A stretch of DNA of 64,000 nucleotides, taken from contig NC_056550.1 in the NCBI RefSeq assembly GCF_910596095.1, forward strand, positions 6,410,501 to 6,474,500. Direction: 5' to 3'. Shown one piece after another: positions 38,301 to 49,340 of the stretch (the first letter of the stretch is position 1; every line of letters begins with the position of its first letter). The notes under the pieces were generated by a model. The model had not been told where the DNA came from and did not search any database. It was given only the letters and a program-made list of their open reading frames with translations. Source of the stretch: Thunnus maccoyii. Its lineage: Eukaryota; Chordata; Actinopteri; Scombriformes; Scombridae. The position numbers and the translations under genes are program-made.

Positions 38301-39763
38301 TTCCAAAATAATTTCCACTGAATTTTTCTACTAAAAACTATGGACTTTAGCGGTAGTGGTTTCCGCCTACCACCACCTCTGCAGCTCAGTAATTAACATC
38401 TCGTTTATTTAATCCACACAAGAACTGAAATTGTTTTGTTACTGGGATTGTATGCTGGACCATTTCTAGGCCAAGAGCAGTGACTTCCTCAAATCTCTGC
38501 TGGTTGCTTGGCAACCTCCCAGTGACAGGACTTCAAGACTTGTAATTTTTACACTTATGGATTAAATAAACATAAAAAAATAAAACATGTTAATTAGAAA
38601 GCTTTATAGGTGCTGGCAGGTGAATTTTGTTACAAGTTTCCGGTCTTTATGCTAAGCTAAGCTAACAAGCTGCTTCACATTTACAAGAGTGGTATCGATC
38701 TTCTCATCTAACTCTTTGCAAGAAAGTTTCCCAAAATGTCAAACTATTGCTTACCCAATTTATATGCAGCTGTTGATTCCCAGAGAAATTTAAGGATGGC
38801 TCCATTTAAATACAACTTTCAGAAAATATTTTTTTCCTTGCAAAAAAAAAAAAAAAAAATCTGCCTTTGTCGTTGTCTTTATGGCTGTGTTTCTTCTTAG
38901 TTTGCCAAACTAACCAGCTGATTTTGCCACCAAACAACATGCTCCCCTTCCTACTGCACTTCCTCCTCACCTGAGTCCAGAAGAAGGAGATCCTGGGCTG
39001 TGAGCAGCCAGACCATGAGGGTTAGAAAAGTGCTGTAGCTCCTCCTCTGACACATAACAGCACACAAAACACACAACCACAGGAACATCACTCCACAGCT
39101 TAACAGTTAAAATCCACAGTCAAAAATACAGTGCATACCCGCGTTATACAGAGAGAGAAAGATGAGAGACTTCTGACTACAAGCAGACTGAATCACATTT
39201 AAAACAATAAGGGGACAACAGTGATAGGTACACTGATGGCATTGTTCATTAGCTAAATTCAGTACTACTACAGATTGTAATCACTACCTCGCTACCAGTT
39301 TCTACTCTTGAGAAGTGTGCAACAAGTTTCCAATAGATATTGAGCCATGTGTTACCATCTAGTGTTTCTTTCTCAGAGTCAGAGTCCCAGCTTAGGGAGG
39401 AAGGAAAGGCTGAGGACCTGAATCTCCTCTGTGCGCTCCTCCCTGGGTCTGCACTGGGTGACTGAGTGCCCTCAGTCTGCTTGGAGCCCTCATCTCCAGG
39501 GTGGCCCCATGAACATTTGGCAGACATCAGGCCGTCTCTCACATTTGACGAACATGAGGACTAGTGGTAATAATAAAAAAAATTACAGGGCGTTTACAAA
39601 TTGTTGTCGGGCAACGGGAATGACAGCAGTAATGATTTTAAGATGATGTATTTACCTGTAAGGTGCAGTTGAGGAAAGTAGAGGTGACAGGGTTTTGTGC
39701 TGAGTTGAAGGGTGGGGGCCCATAGCTGGTCCCTGGGGTTAGAGGTCGCCCTTCTGGCTCCAT
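21755..39763 (-). CDS. wiz: WIZ zinc-finger protein, long isoform
   Basis: Nuclear chromatin factor. In mammals WIZ bridges the H3K9 methyltransferases G9a/GLP and the co-repressor CtBP. Coding exons (minus): 39763-39656, 39560-39356, 39046-38971, 37896-37739, 37647-35995, 34741-34301, 33261-32869, 30963-30823, 30331-29768, 29613-29158, 29036-28530, 28382-27807, 27688-27477, 24757-24445, 23272-23107, 22130-21755: 6,345 nt, 2,114 aa. Four C2H2 fingers lie near residues 350-590. Then come spaced WIZ-type fingers, one per exon, with the pattern CEFCG.YFENRKGLSSHAR.HLR followed by a GSPIDLL/TLRE tail. The last finger (CRFCEVEF...HLQQHIL) spans the final splice and matches the WIZ C-terminus. The start is the first ATG after an untranslated exon (acceptor at 39834/35). 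PLNLS and PLNLG resemble CtBP-binding PxDLS. The donor at 37738 is the least certain: GTAATG was chosen because it keeps the frame. Confidence 0.9.
22481..22989. mobile_element. TTAA-flanked MITE in wiz intron
   Basis: It begins TTAACAGGTGAACTATGTAA followed by GATTTGG and ends CCAAATCTTACATATTGCAC followed by CTTTAA. The ends are inverted copies (AGGTGnAnTATGTAAGATTTGG). There is no open frame of note. It lies in the last wiz intron and splits no exon. Confidence 0.75.
23555..24180 (+). repeat. Interspersed repeat family A, long copy with insertion
   Basis: It has the same block order as the copy at 12585-13190: CACTGTCACTAAAAACAAAG, a TCCCACAGATTTTCCTGCTA box, GCCATGCTAGC, then GCTAATATTTGCTAATTAGC and GTGTTGCAGGTATTTGGTCA. 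About 120 AT-rich bases at roughly 23775-23905 are absent from the 12.6-kb copy. They are either an insertion here or a deletion there. The repeat lies in an intron of wiz. Confidence 0.7.
24970..25583. mobile_element. 614-bp foldback MITE (family B)
   Basis: TTAA at both ends (24970 and 25580). The 5' arm has AACATTTTGGGAAATACACT, ACCACTCTCATGTCTGTGCA and GGTTAGCTTAGCTTAGCATG. The 3' arm carries the same blocks in reverse complement (TATGCTAAGCTAAGCTAAGC, GTACAGACATGAGAGTGGGA, TTTCCCAAAATTTGAAAC). Related partial copies lie at 12083, 38450-38760, 51840-52165, 57590-57725 and 59880-60170. I recognise the family as abundant in perciform fishes. Confidence 0.8.
25898..26009 (-). pseudogene. Relic resembling part of a wiz exon, inside a wiz intron
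   Basis: The 35 bases 25898-25932 match 29421-29455, inside the wiz exon 29158-29613, with two mismatches. Both encode a DTDD(F/L)KHKAS peptide on the minus strand. The intron copy is followed at once by a stop. Upstream the same frame reads ADKDRDMWLTALEKASKWT, which I cannot place in WIZ. A 45-base segment (26009-25965) has a good acceptor and a GTAAGT donor but is in the wrong phase for the flanking phase-0 exons, where it would give an early stop. It is best read as a decayed duplicate, not a used exon. Confidence 0.5.
32200..32470 (-). promoter_or_regulatory. wiz: CpG-rich internal promoter of wiz short form
   Basis: The block is markedly richer in GC and CpG (GCGCTAGACGCGTAGTGCGA, CCGCGCGCTACTCACCGGTC) than its AT-rich surroundings, and it contains the short-form start codon at 32389. 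No TATA box was seen. CpG-island promoters usually lack one. The transcription start should lie in about 32400-32460. Confidence 0.6.
33333..34005. mobile_element. hAT-like element with nested repeat A
   Basis: The ends CAGTGGTTCCCAACCTTTTT and CAAGTTGGGAACCACTG are inverted copies, followed inwards by GTGACCCC on one side and GGGGTCACAA-type sequence on the other. This is a familiar hAT-type non-autonomous repeat of vertebrates. No clean 8-bp target duplication is visible. The interior (about 33470-33830) is a reverse-oriented copy of repeat family A, so that copy inserted into the hAT element, or the hAT element carries it. It lies in a wiz intron between the exons 34301-34741 and 32869-33261. 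Confidence 0.75.
35500..35700 (+). repeat. Interspersed repeat family C
   Basis: TCTGAAAACAGCTGCCTGCT, AACAGTAAAGTTGTAACTGG, AAACAATGAGCTGAAAGACC and ACACCTTTCACATATTACAC follow the same order as at 17990-18245. It lies in the wiz intron between exons 35995-37647 and 34301-34741. Confidence 0.55.
38450..38760 (-). repeat. Family B repeat, reverse fragment
   Basis: Reading the plus strand, TAGGCCAAGAGCAGTGACTT, GTCTTTATGCTAAGCTAAGC and AAGAGTGGTATCGATCTTCT lead to AAGTTTCCCAAAATGTCAAA. These are the 3' half of the family B element complete at 24970-25583. It lies in an intron near the 5' end of wiz. Confidence 0.65.
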
Positions 39764-40660
39764 TGTCCCCCAGAGAACAGTATGGAGTCCCACTGGTGAC
39801 CAGCCTGCCTACATTGTGCACTCTCCTCTTATTCTGGAAACATTCACACGTGAACACACACTAAACAAAAACACAAGTTTTTCATGGCTTAAAAGTTTCA
39901 CCCATTATTCCCACAGCCTACTCAGTTTGCCACTATACTTACTGTAGTAATTTGCATGCAAAATGTTTTTTTAAACAGCCAGCAGATTGTAAGTAAGAAT
40001 CAAAAAGCATATCAGACAACATGAAAGTGTCAAATCTGCAGAATCTCTGATGTTTTGGCTGTCCTCAATATTTTTCCCCAGTTGCAGTTTTCGGACTGTC
40101 TGACCTATTTTCACAATATGTCTGGTCTTAAAGAATGGAATAGGGCGCCCAAATGGTTACATAAATAAGTGGCCTTTATATTCAGGCCCATGTCCTCTCT
40201 TGCTGCCCCTCTAAAAAGCAGGAAAATGCCCGGGTGCATAAGGTGTCCCACGGACTGGCCTCTGTTGCTTCAGAGGCTGATATCGATCCGGTTGTTGTCA
40301 GGTGACTATAACAACAATGCATCCATGCACAATTCCTTTTAAGCCTCAAACGCCCATAAAATTGCAGTTTTTTTGCAGCAAATACTCACTGAAATCGGCC
40401 TGGTTTGCGGATCGCAGGGAAAGGCTTGCTGTTTAAGCACCGCTCGTCATACTTGAGGACAGAGCTGAAGCTTTACGCTGCCGAGACGATGCTCGCAACA
40501 AGCTTTGACAGCTCACATGGAGAAACTTGCTCTTTTATCGGTGCTCAGGCTTTTTTTTTCTTTGCATGGATCCCTTGGAAGATGCCAGACAGAGGACTCC
40601 ATGTTATTTGGCTTGCAGGCACGCCACGGCTGCGTACGTAACGTCGACGGGGAGGGCGAC
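39764..40660 (-). promoter_or_regulatory. wiz: 5' end and probable promoter of wiz long form
   Basis: An untranslated second exon starts at 39833 (after a TTCCAG acceptor) and leads into the ATG at 39763. A first, non-coding exon ends at 40390 on a GTGAGT donor. Its upstream limit is probably within 40600-40660, where CpGs cluster (GCGTACGTAACGTCGACGGG). The start site itself cannot be fixed from sequence. Confidence 0.5.
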
Positions 40661-41119
40661 GAGAAGAGTTTCGAGTAACCCACCACCGGGGCCAAGTTTA
40701 ATAAGTTCAACTTTTACTAATGCTTTGTCTTTATTTTTCATTTCTACGTACTTTCACAAACGTGAGCGAAAGGATGTTTGTTGTGCAGCGCTATGATCAA
40801 AGTGACACTTTTCTCTGCGAAAAATACAAGAGTGATCAGTAAACATTAGACACTGATAACTTTATTAATATCAGACATTCATTTATGGAAACAGGTGAAG
40901 TATTAATTGTCATTTGTGCGAATTTAGATTCAGTCGTTAACATCTAATTGGCCAATCATTTAACCACTGTAGTAAATAACATGTTTACAACTCATGGCAG
41001 ATGTTTCCCTCGCTATAAAATAAGCACAGTGTGGGTGTATGGTATGCAAACTCGTTAACAAAATTCCTTAAATGCTGGAAATCAATAAACGCCTTACTAC
41101 TGGTCATTATATGGTCATC

Positions 41120-41138
41120 TGGCGCCCTCTAGTGGTCA
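41120..41138 (-). promoter_or_regulatory. CTCF-like motif
   Basis: TGGCGCCCTCTAGTGGTCA is, on the minus strand, close to the vertebrate CTCF core (CCACnAGGGGGCGCTA-type): about 15 of 19 positions agree with the usual strong form. It lies between the promoter of wiz and the pglyrp2 gene, where a boundary would be reasonable. This is a motif match only. Confidence 0.4.
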
Positions 41139-42190
41139 TAAATAGAAGTGTGTGTTTGTATCATCGAGGCCACTTTTCACGGTAATCGAGAAGGGTCCGG
41201 CTGCGGCCTGTGTACCGGGGGGCGCAACGAGAGCATCCAGTTAATAAACCCTCGGGTGTAATCTCACCTCTCACCACAATGTGGGTTGCAATGGCAGAGT
41301 GGCGCTGTCCGTGTTTCTGGTTACTTTAGATTTCAACCACGGATGTTTATATGGTACATCCATGATCTGCACAGTATTTTAGTCAATATAAGTGCAACTC
41401 AGGACTGTAGTCACATAGGAAGAAGCGTTTTAATGATTTGTTCTCTCTTTCAATGTCACTTGAATAAAATGAAAGAATCAAACATGCAGAAATCTGTCTG
41501 TCAAAAATATATAAAGGAGCAGACAGCCAATCTGAAGCTAAACAATACTTCCACCACATGGAGTTGATGTCACTTGTGCAACAAACCAAGTAGCACATTC
41601 CAACTGATAGAAAATGCAATTATGTTTATTTTATTGCCATAAAAGGAATTACTAAGCTATTTCATACTTCAAAATTATAAATGTCATGCTGCAATTCATA
41701 CATCATAGATTAATTTTTCAGCACATATAATACAAAGAAAAATTTTCACATTTTTCATACAGGACTTGAACCCACAATGATGTGAGTTCAGCAAAGTGCT
41801 ACAATAAACTGAGCTAACAGGAGTTCAGCAGTGTGCTGATAAAAGTGCTCTTTTGCTTAATTAATTGTTTTGGTTCTGTTCAGTTTTGCAGTAATATTTT
41901 ACTCTCAGTGTTTTGTGTGTAATATCTGCTGCTCTCTGGCTGCTCACATTACAGTTTTTGGCTTTGCATGTCTGTTTCCTTCACTGTGATTTGATGTGAT
42001 CAGTGATTTATGTCTCGGGTCAGTTCTTAAACCGGACTTGATTTAGTCTGAGTCGGCTTTATGAAACAGTTTGTCCAGCTCATTCAAGCCAGGACTGAAG
42101 AAAATGGCAACAATCAGAGCATAAGGATGAGGCAAATATTTATTGTGTTAACCTTTAGTTTATTCACAGCTCTTCCTCTTGTCAAGCAGA

Positions 42191-44734
42191 TCATTTTGAT
42201 TTCTTGACCTCCTAAAAAGAAGAAAATGAAACATGAAAGAAACATTAACATAAAGCCATGCAACAAAAACTAATAGGAGAACTGTATGCTTAAAACAAAT
42301 TGTAATCAGAACAGTGATGCTGAAACCTGATTAAAGAAGGCTGCAGAGTCTTGCATCCTCTACTTTTGGACAGCAGCTCACTCATTTGTTCTTTTCTAAG
42401 AACATATAGCACTTTTTGTCAATGATGTCAGTACTACGTACCCCGAAGTGTTCCCAGCCTCTGATCTCATTATAGAGAGCATCTCCAGGACAGGTAGTGT
42501 TCACCACCTGTCTGTGCCCATGCACGATGAAGTTGGCTTCCAGTCGACCTCCACCAACAGCGCAGGATGCCAGCTGATCTCTCACCAGCCCCATGGCATG
42601 CTGGGAGGGCAGTCTAGTCATGTAGTCTCCAATGAAGGAGACACCAAAGCCTTTGGAGTTGTGTGCGAGGGTGTGAGCTCCTCTCCAGTGCCAGCCTCGG
42701 CCCTCGTAGATGTGCCCGTCAGAACCAGCAACGAAGCTTCAGGAGCACAGAATCGTCTTGTTTAGGTTTCTCGTAAAGTCTTTGTAAAGACTTTACATAT
42801 GCATATTTGTCTTGGAAAAGCTTTTACCTGTATCCTATGTCGTCCCAGCCTCTGTCTTCCTGGTGGAAGCGCTGCATGGAGCGCATGTCTGCAGAGCACT
42901 GCTGGAAGGTCAGGCAGGGCTGGCTCGGTGTGTGAGTGTGGTGGATGTACATGAAAGAGAGAGGAAGTGTCAGGTTGGTGGGTGTTCCTCTGTACGGCTC
43001 TGCACCCCACATACACCGTGGTATGATGGGTGGGCAATCTGAAACAGATTAATAATGTTTGACAGAGCTGGTTAGATGCTGATTACATGATTTTTTAAAG
43101 TGTTAATAATCAGCCTTTTCTGTTCTTATTTTTGCTGTCAAAGCTATCTTAATGTGGTTTATTCTCATTTCTAAAGACAACTGTTTTTAAAATTCTTTCA
43201 CTTCCTCTGTGTCTTGGTCTCACGCTCACCCATGTATTTATGGACAAACTCTTTCATTCCCTCTTTCACCACAGCCCTCAACTGCTTCTTCTCCTTCACA
43301 TCCATCTTTGGGCGCCCCTTCAGTCTTCCCTGCAGGTCTACTGATTTCACCGCCTGTCTTGCCAGCACCGGAGGGACGACCAGCCCTCTGAAGTTCTCCC
43401 TGCGACGTCGGCTGATGAGTTGCGGGGCAGTGTCCAGTCCATCATTCTCCAGGTGGTGGCAGTAGTACGCTGTCAGCAGACTGCTGAGCTTGAGGGGACG
43501 TCTGGATTTAACAGACAACTCCATCCCTAGAACAAAACCATCCATGCCACCGTTGACCTGAGCGGTGGTGAGCGGAGAAGGGCTGTCCAAGAGGGTGAAC
43601 ACCTGAGGAGAGGTTACGCTGTCCCAGCAGCCATCAGGTCCCAGACTCTGGGTGAGAGGAGTGCTGTGCCTGAAAGCATGGCAGAGGTCTTTAGCCAGAG
43701 TGAGCGGGTGCAGGCCCCGAACATGCCCTCGACCTGTGGAGAGGAAACCAGCCTCGATGCCCAGGAGGAGCGGTCTGAGGGCAACAGTGGTGCCATCAGA
43801 AGTCAGAACCACACCTTCTTCTCTGGCACCTTCAGTCACCCTGTGACGCAAGGCCTTGCTGATGTAATTTGAGAGGCTAGCATCAAATTCAGGACCACCA
43901 GAGTTTGCATCACCAAGGAAGTGCTGAATGAATGCATCATTAAGGCCAGCTGCCCTGCGCAGACTCTTCAACACAGCTACTGGCTTCAACCCAGGGCTCC
44001 CATCTTCCACCTGCTTTACCGCCTTGATGAAGTCATCCATGTGCCAGGAAAATGAAGCTGGGGGTGAGCACAGAAAACACAAACATGTCTTTGTCATTCA
44101 AATGAAAACCCATCTCCTCAGCTGTACACACAACCTAACCTTTAACTGTTTCTTTCCCTAAACACACACACATACAAGATGTGGACATTACATTGACTTA
44201 CATTAATTTCCCGGAGACGTAACCTAACCATGACCTAACCTTAACCTCATACCAAGTCTTCACCCCAAAACTGAATGATTTGATGTAATGGAGACTTGCT
44301 TTTTGTCTCCATAATGTGACTGTGTAAACAGGTTTATGTCCCTACAACATGAGGAATACGAGCAGGAATGATTTGATGGTGGGTGATACATAGATAAAAA
44401 TCAAATATCCTATCTATTCATGCTCAACGTACAATTGTTATTCTTCACATCAAACTTGGTGGAGAAATTTGCCTTCATAGTTGTACAAAGAATCTCATCT
44501 GAAGATTTGTCTGAGTAATACGCCTAAACTGAAATAAAAACCCTAAATGCACTACAGTCAAAATAGTTTCTTTCACTCCAAATAATCTTGATCAGAATAC
44601 ATGTACTAATACATGTACATCTAATGCATCTTACAAATCTAGTGAAAGCATAAATAAATGTGATTACCCTCTGTGTATGTGCTGGCCAACACCACAAGAA
44701 GAGCCAGCGTCTGTTTCCAGCAGCCTTTATCCAT
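42191..44734 (-). CDS. pglyrp2: Peptidoglycan recognition protein / N-acetylmuramoyl-L-alanine amidase
   Basis: Secreted innate-immunity enzyme that cuts the amide bond between MurNAc and L-Ala in bacterial peptidoglycan. Exons (minus): 44734-44668, 44057-43230, 43038-42828, 42736-42442, 42211-42191: 1,422 nt, 473 aa. Residues 1-22 are a signal peptide (TLALLVVLASTY core). Residues 23-298 are the long N-terminal region typical of PGLYRP2-type proteins. The PGRP domain follows: CPPIIPRCMWGAEPYRG, YIHHTHTPS, WDDIGYSFVAGSDGHIYEGR. Zinc and catalytic residues are present: His331/332, Tyr379, His443, Thr449 and Cys451 (GHRQVVNTTCPG), so it should be catalytic. The last exon encodes only EVKKSK and the stop. 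A TTTATT (AATAAA on the minus strand) at about 42130-42140 is the likely poly(A) signal. pglyrp2 is preferred over another long fish paralogue because wiz is next door. Confidence 0.88.
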
Positions 44735-44779
44735 TCTGAGCCTCGAATACCTTCAGCTCCAAGCCTCAAATGTCAATCA

Positions 44780-46370
44780 CCTTGTGGCCTCACTCATTTA
44801 TAGAAGTTCGCATGCAAAGTAAGTAGGTAGTTATGCAATAACTGTACACATACTCTACTGTTGATTCGCCTGCTTATAATCAGTTGGTGTGGCAGATGAC
44901 TAAAGCAACGTGGGAAACTGCCACCTGTAATGAGGGCAGTGTAGAATGTTTGTCCTTACGGCTCAAAGTCTAGCCGTATAGCTCACACAGTTTCGATCTC
45001 CCTGGACATTTCGAAGAAATTCACAACTGCTGTAATAAATTTCAGTCATCTCCTTGGTGTCATTATTGTGACTGTTGCTTGTGAAACAAACCCCCTGGGA
45101 ATAATATCAGCTATCAGCAAATTCTGCACTCTTGTACAAATCATTGGGAGCCCTCTCTGAGGCAATAAGCACCTTCTTGTTAATATTCAGAAAACACAGC
45201 ACTAGGCTGCAAAACTGAGGAAGTCCCAGAGCCATGAATCACGTGTGCTGTGTGACAGTGATAGAAATGTGTATCTGCACACTGATTTATTCATCACAGA
45301 TTTCACATTACGTTTATATGTGCAGACTGACATTGCTGAAAAATGGGATGTAGGTATGAGAAAGTACACAAACCAAAGGTCACTGATCTGTGCTTACAGT
45401 AGTAAGCGATAACGTAATGACAAGAACAGGAAGTGGATGTAGTCTATGGGTAAACTGGAAAATACACAGCAGAAGGCTTTGGATACAGGTAACAAAGATC
45501 AAAGATACAAATCTGAAATGATTGTAATCAGTTATATATTATATTAGAGGGACGAACAAGACAGGTATTGTTCACAAGAGTGAAATGAGGACATACAAAA
45601 TTAATATGTACACTATTTTAGGGGGGTTAATATGTCCTTGATTTATTTATTATACATATGCAATATTTATTTTTAGCCATGCTAGCAGTGTGACTTTAGG
45701 GTTATAGACAGTTTGATGAACGAATGATGAATGAACATGCAGTTAATTTTATGATAATATTATTTTAATGAAATGTAAACTTAGCTGCTTTTGCTACTAG
45801 TGTCTCCAAAATTGTTAAAATTATATCAATTTACATCAACAAAACCACTGTGTTATATTGTAACATTATTTATTAGTGGATGTGCTAGTTGGTGCATATT
45901 TATTATGTTGTGTGCATGAATTGTATAAGACGTTTTCAACATTTTTCCATGGACAACAGATGACAATGAGCCTTGTAATTGTTTGATTATCTTTTTCTCT
46001 GCTGATCATTGAGCATTTTCCCTTTCAGATAAACTAATAAAATGAATAAATAAAACAAATTATTCTTTTATGTATGAAACAAAGTGCAGTAGACCATTAG
46101 GTCATCATATGTATGGGCCATGGATAGATTGTGTGAATGTTTGAGACAAATCATATCACTAGTTTTTTAAAAGCTTTTCCTGTTTTCTGTATTCAACAAA
46201 CTGCATATGTATTCCAGTATGTATATTATATGTATCATGTATAGCTATATATTGTAAATACTGTCTTTGTGTATGCATTGACACAGTAGGTGGGGATATG
46301 CAGTGTAAATGCTGGTTGTAATTAATAATCAAAACATAGAGGAAGAAGAAAAAGACTGGTTGTGTCTAAA
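44780..46370. other. Intergenic DNA, no gene seen
   Basis: It holds the pglyrp2 upstream region and AT-rich DNA. No TATA box or other promoter element could be assigned with confidence. No open frame shows a domain. Confidence 0.5.
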
Positions 46371-46374
46371 TGGT

Positions 46375-47508
46375 AACACTACTCTTCAAGGCAGCGTATC
46401 AGTCCTCTATCATTCTTAATCATAATGAATGATGTTTTCCAGATATTGGAAAATCACTTTTTCAGATATTGGAAAATATCAGATTTTACAGATATTGGAA
46501 AATCACTTGCTGAAGATGATGGGGCAATTTGAAAAAGAGGAAGAAATATAGAGTATGTTGTTAAAAAAGTTCAGGAAGCTATCAATGAAGTTGAAAACTA
46601 GTCTCTGATGTGGGGATTTAAATTATCTGTAGAAAAATTTCAAACTGTTTTTCTTTTTAGGAGAAAGAAAGTTAATGAAGATGTTTGCCTGAAACTTTAT
46701 AATCAAAGATTAGGAAAAAATGAAAATGTTCAAGTTTTTTGGTTTATCATTTGATGCATTGCTCACATGGAAGACTCATATAGACAAAATTGAAGATAAA
46801 TGTAAAAAAGTCTTGAATATTATGAGATGCTTGATAGGCACTGTTTCAGGAGCTGATAGACTGGCTATGAAAAATATCTATATAGCTTTGATTAGATCAG
46901 TTCTAGACTATGGGTGCATTGTATTTGAATCAGCAGCTCGAACCTCTTTATAAAAGTTAGACGGAATTCAGGCTCAAGCATTGCGGTTTTGTTGTGGGGC
47001 AGTTAAATCAACACTGTTGTCAGCACTCTAGGTGGAAGTTGGGGTCATGCCATTACATTTAAAAAAAATATTGTGCAAATCTACAAAGTCATAATGATTA
47101 ACACCCTACTAAAAAGATTATGAATAGGTTTTGGGAAAGTATCAAAATCAAAAACAAGAGTTTTTGCACAATCATATCAGATATAACTAAGGAGTTGGGA
47201 GTTAATGATTGAGCTATTAGTCAAACTGTTTTAATGCCAGCTGTTCCACCATGGCTACTGCCTGAACCATCCATTGATTTCTCAATTTTGGATCATGTTC
47301 AAGTAAAAAAACATTTAAACTGCAGGCTTATGTGAACACTGTATTACACAAGAGATAGGGACAATATGTACATATGTTTACAGATGGGTCAAAAAAAAAC
47401 AGAATGGAAAAACAAGCAGTGCATTTTACGTCCCAGAGTATCGATATATGCAGCTGAAATTGTGGCAGTCTTGTTAACTCTGCAATGGATTTAACAATAT
47501 AGATAGGT

Positions 47509-47548
<40 letters not shown>

Positions 47549-48310
47549 GGAAGTCAAACCTTTGTGTATACTGCTTTGCTCAGACTCAATGTAGCCCTGG
47601 TTAGTCTCCAGCATACCTCTTCAAGATGCAGACAGGATATCCTTTATGATATTATGCAATCTTTATATAGAATTATTAGATTAGGAATTGATGTGCAGTT
47701 TTTATGGGTACCAGCACATGTGGGCATCCGGGGAAATGAGGTCGTGGATCGTCTTGCCAAAAATGGATTAGATAGAAACCAAGTAGAAGTTTTAATAGCA
47801 ATAAGCAAGACAGAGGCAAAAGCTTTTATATGGAGCAGGATTAAGGCACAGTGGCAAAGGCTATGGGACAGGGATGCTAAAGGAAGGCATTTATATCAGA
47901 TTTGAGGTTGGAGGGAGAAGAACAGGAGACAAGAGTGCCTGATCAGCAGAATAAGACTGGGTCACACAAAACTAAACTCATCTCAATAGCTCATCAGGAA
48001 GCATCTAACCAGAACTTGTTGTAGCTGCAATCATATGGAAACTGTGGATCACATCTTTTTTCATTGTCTCATATATATACAAGACAAAGACAGCTGTCAA
48101 AGAATGAACTGGATCATAAAGGGACTGAACGCATAGACTTGAAAACATTCTTTACAAATGACTGGAAATTCTATTTTAAAACATGTCTTCACTTATCTTC
48201 AAAGCAGGGGTTTAATGATAAGGATTTAAGACCTATGTAATGCAACAGTTGGTGGCGATAGTGCCCCGAATGGTGGCAATGCGCCATTAAAAGAAAAGAT
48301 GAAGAAGAAG
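46375..48310 (+). mobile_element. Decayed Nimb/I-type LINE (RT and RNase H)
   Basis: With frameshifts the plus strand reads SPLSFLIIMNDVF (RT block 4/5), a DDGAIW catalytic box at about 46516, WSLMWGFKLSVEKFQTV, then the thumb at 46720-46953 (FFGLSFDALLTWKTHIDKI, VLDYGCIVFESAA). An RNase H domain follows: FTDGSK near 47380, IYAAEIVAVLLTLQW near 47450, and VQFLWVPAHVGIRGNEVVDR in 47564-47905. A Cys/His tail (CSCNHMETVDHIFFHC) lies near 48025-48070. RT plus C-terminal RNase H is the arrangement of the I/Nimb group. The end is a GAAGAAGAAG-type tail at about 48298-48312. It is 5'-truncated, with many stops. Confidence 0.8.
47511..47547. repeat. GATA microsatellite
   Basis: Nine GATA (TAGA) units, nearly perfect, lying inside the RNase H region of the Nimb/I-type LINE relic and interrupting it. 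Confidence 0.95.
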
Positions 48311-48329
48311 ATGGTAACCCTACATTTGT

Positions 48330-48640
48330 GAAACTCTCGCGAGCCGCTTCAAACTATTGTCTCGCTGTTTATGTTGTGACAACACTGTGATTAATGTCTG
48401 GTTAGGTTTATGCACGAAAACCACTTGGTGAGGGTTAGGGATAGCGCATGGATTGGGGTGAATTGATCAAACGTGGTATGGGTTAGTTACTTTGTTACAA
48501 ATCTCGCGAGAGTTTCGTATTATTTAGCAAATCTGGGGTTACCATCTAGACACGACCAAAAACACTACAGCAGCTTACCTTTCTCCAACAAGGTTTGTTT
48601 ACCTTCAGAGACCTCATTTCCTCACAGAAACCAGGGTAAT
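48330..48640 (+). promoter_or_regulatory. trappc5: Probable trappc5 promoter with TCTCGCGAGA elements
   Basis: A perfect palindrome TCTCGCGAGA at 48502-48511 and a one-off copy TCTCGCGAGC at 48335-48344. This palindrome is a known core element of mammalian housekeeping promoters (bound by BANP). A non-coding first exon probably ends at 48635 on a GGGTAATG donor and splices to the acceptor at 49744-49745, four bases before the trappc5 start codon. Confidence 0.6.
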
Positions 48641-49109
48641 GTATCACATGTTTTCTACAATGTGTTCGTGTTTTTCAAACATGTATATTTCTTCTCCTTG
48701 AAGGGCTTCTTTAGAGGAAGTAGCAGCTAGCATTTGTAGCTAGTTAGCTAACAGGTAACGTTAATGCTAGTGGTGATCAGCTGTTCAAACTCTCAAACTG
48801 GACATTAGTGTCTGGAGATCCTGTGTAATGGTGAAAAGTTTACAGAATGTATAATGTCTGTCTGTTATCCTAAATAACATTTATCATCAGCTACAAATCA
48901 CATGACTTCGATGTAACGCCAGGAAGAGCTGGAGCCTGTCAATAATCAATAGCCACAGATTATTTCTATTCTCCTCCATCTGCTCTGTGCTGGAAGAGAC
49001 CCAACCATAAAGAATATGTTTGTCAAATTGTGACCATTATAATGTAGTAATATTATGGAAGATAACTTGTGTATAAATGTAAGTAAACGTGTTGTGGTAA
49101 ATATTGCTT

Positions 49110-49340
49110 TTGTGCTGTAACAATTAGTCACTTCATCGATTAGTTAGTCGAGAGAAAATGAATCGACAAGAATTTTAACCATTTACGAGTCATTTAATTC
49201 ATTTATTCAGCAAGGAAAACGCCAAACATTCACTATATGCAGAAATAATGACTCCAGTAGTCCAAAACAATTTGTTTAATCAGTTAAATCATTTTGTTAG
49301 ATGAAATGCTCACAGTAAAAAACTCACAGCTCGTTTAGAA
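49110..49340 (+). repeat. Family D (AATCGATTAATCG-type) repeat fragment
   Basis: GTAACAATTAGTCACTTCAT, CGATTAGTTAGTCGAGAG and GCCAAACATTCACTATATGC match, in order, a common fish repeat. A second copy lies at 50800-51085, so trappc5 is flanked by two copies. It is partial and diverged. Confidence 0.6.
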
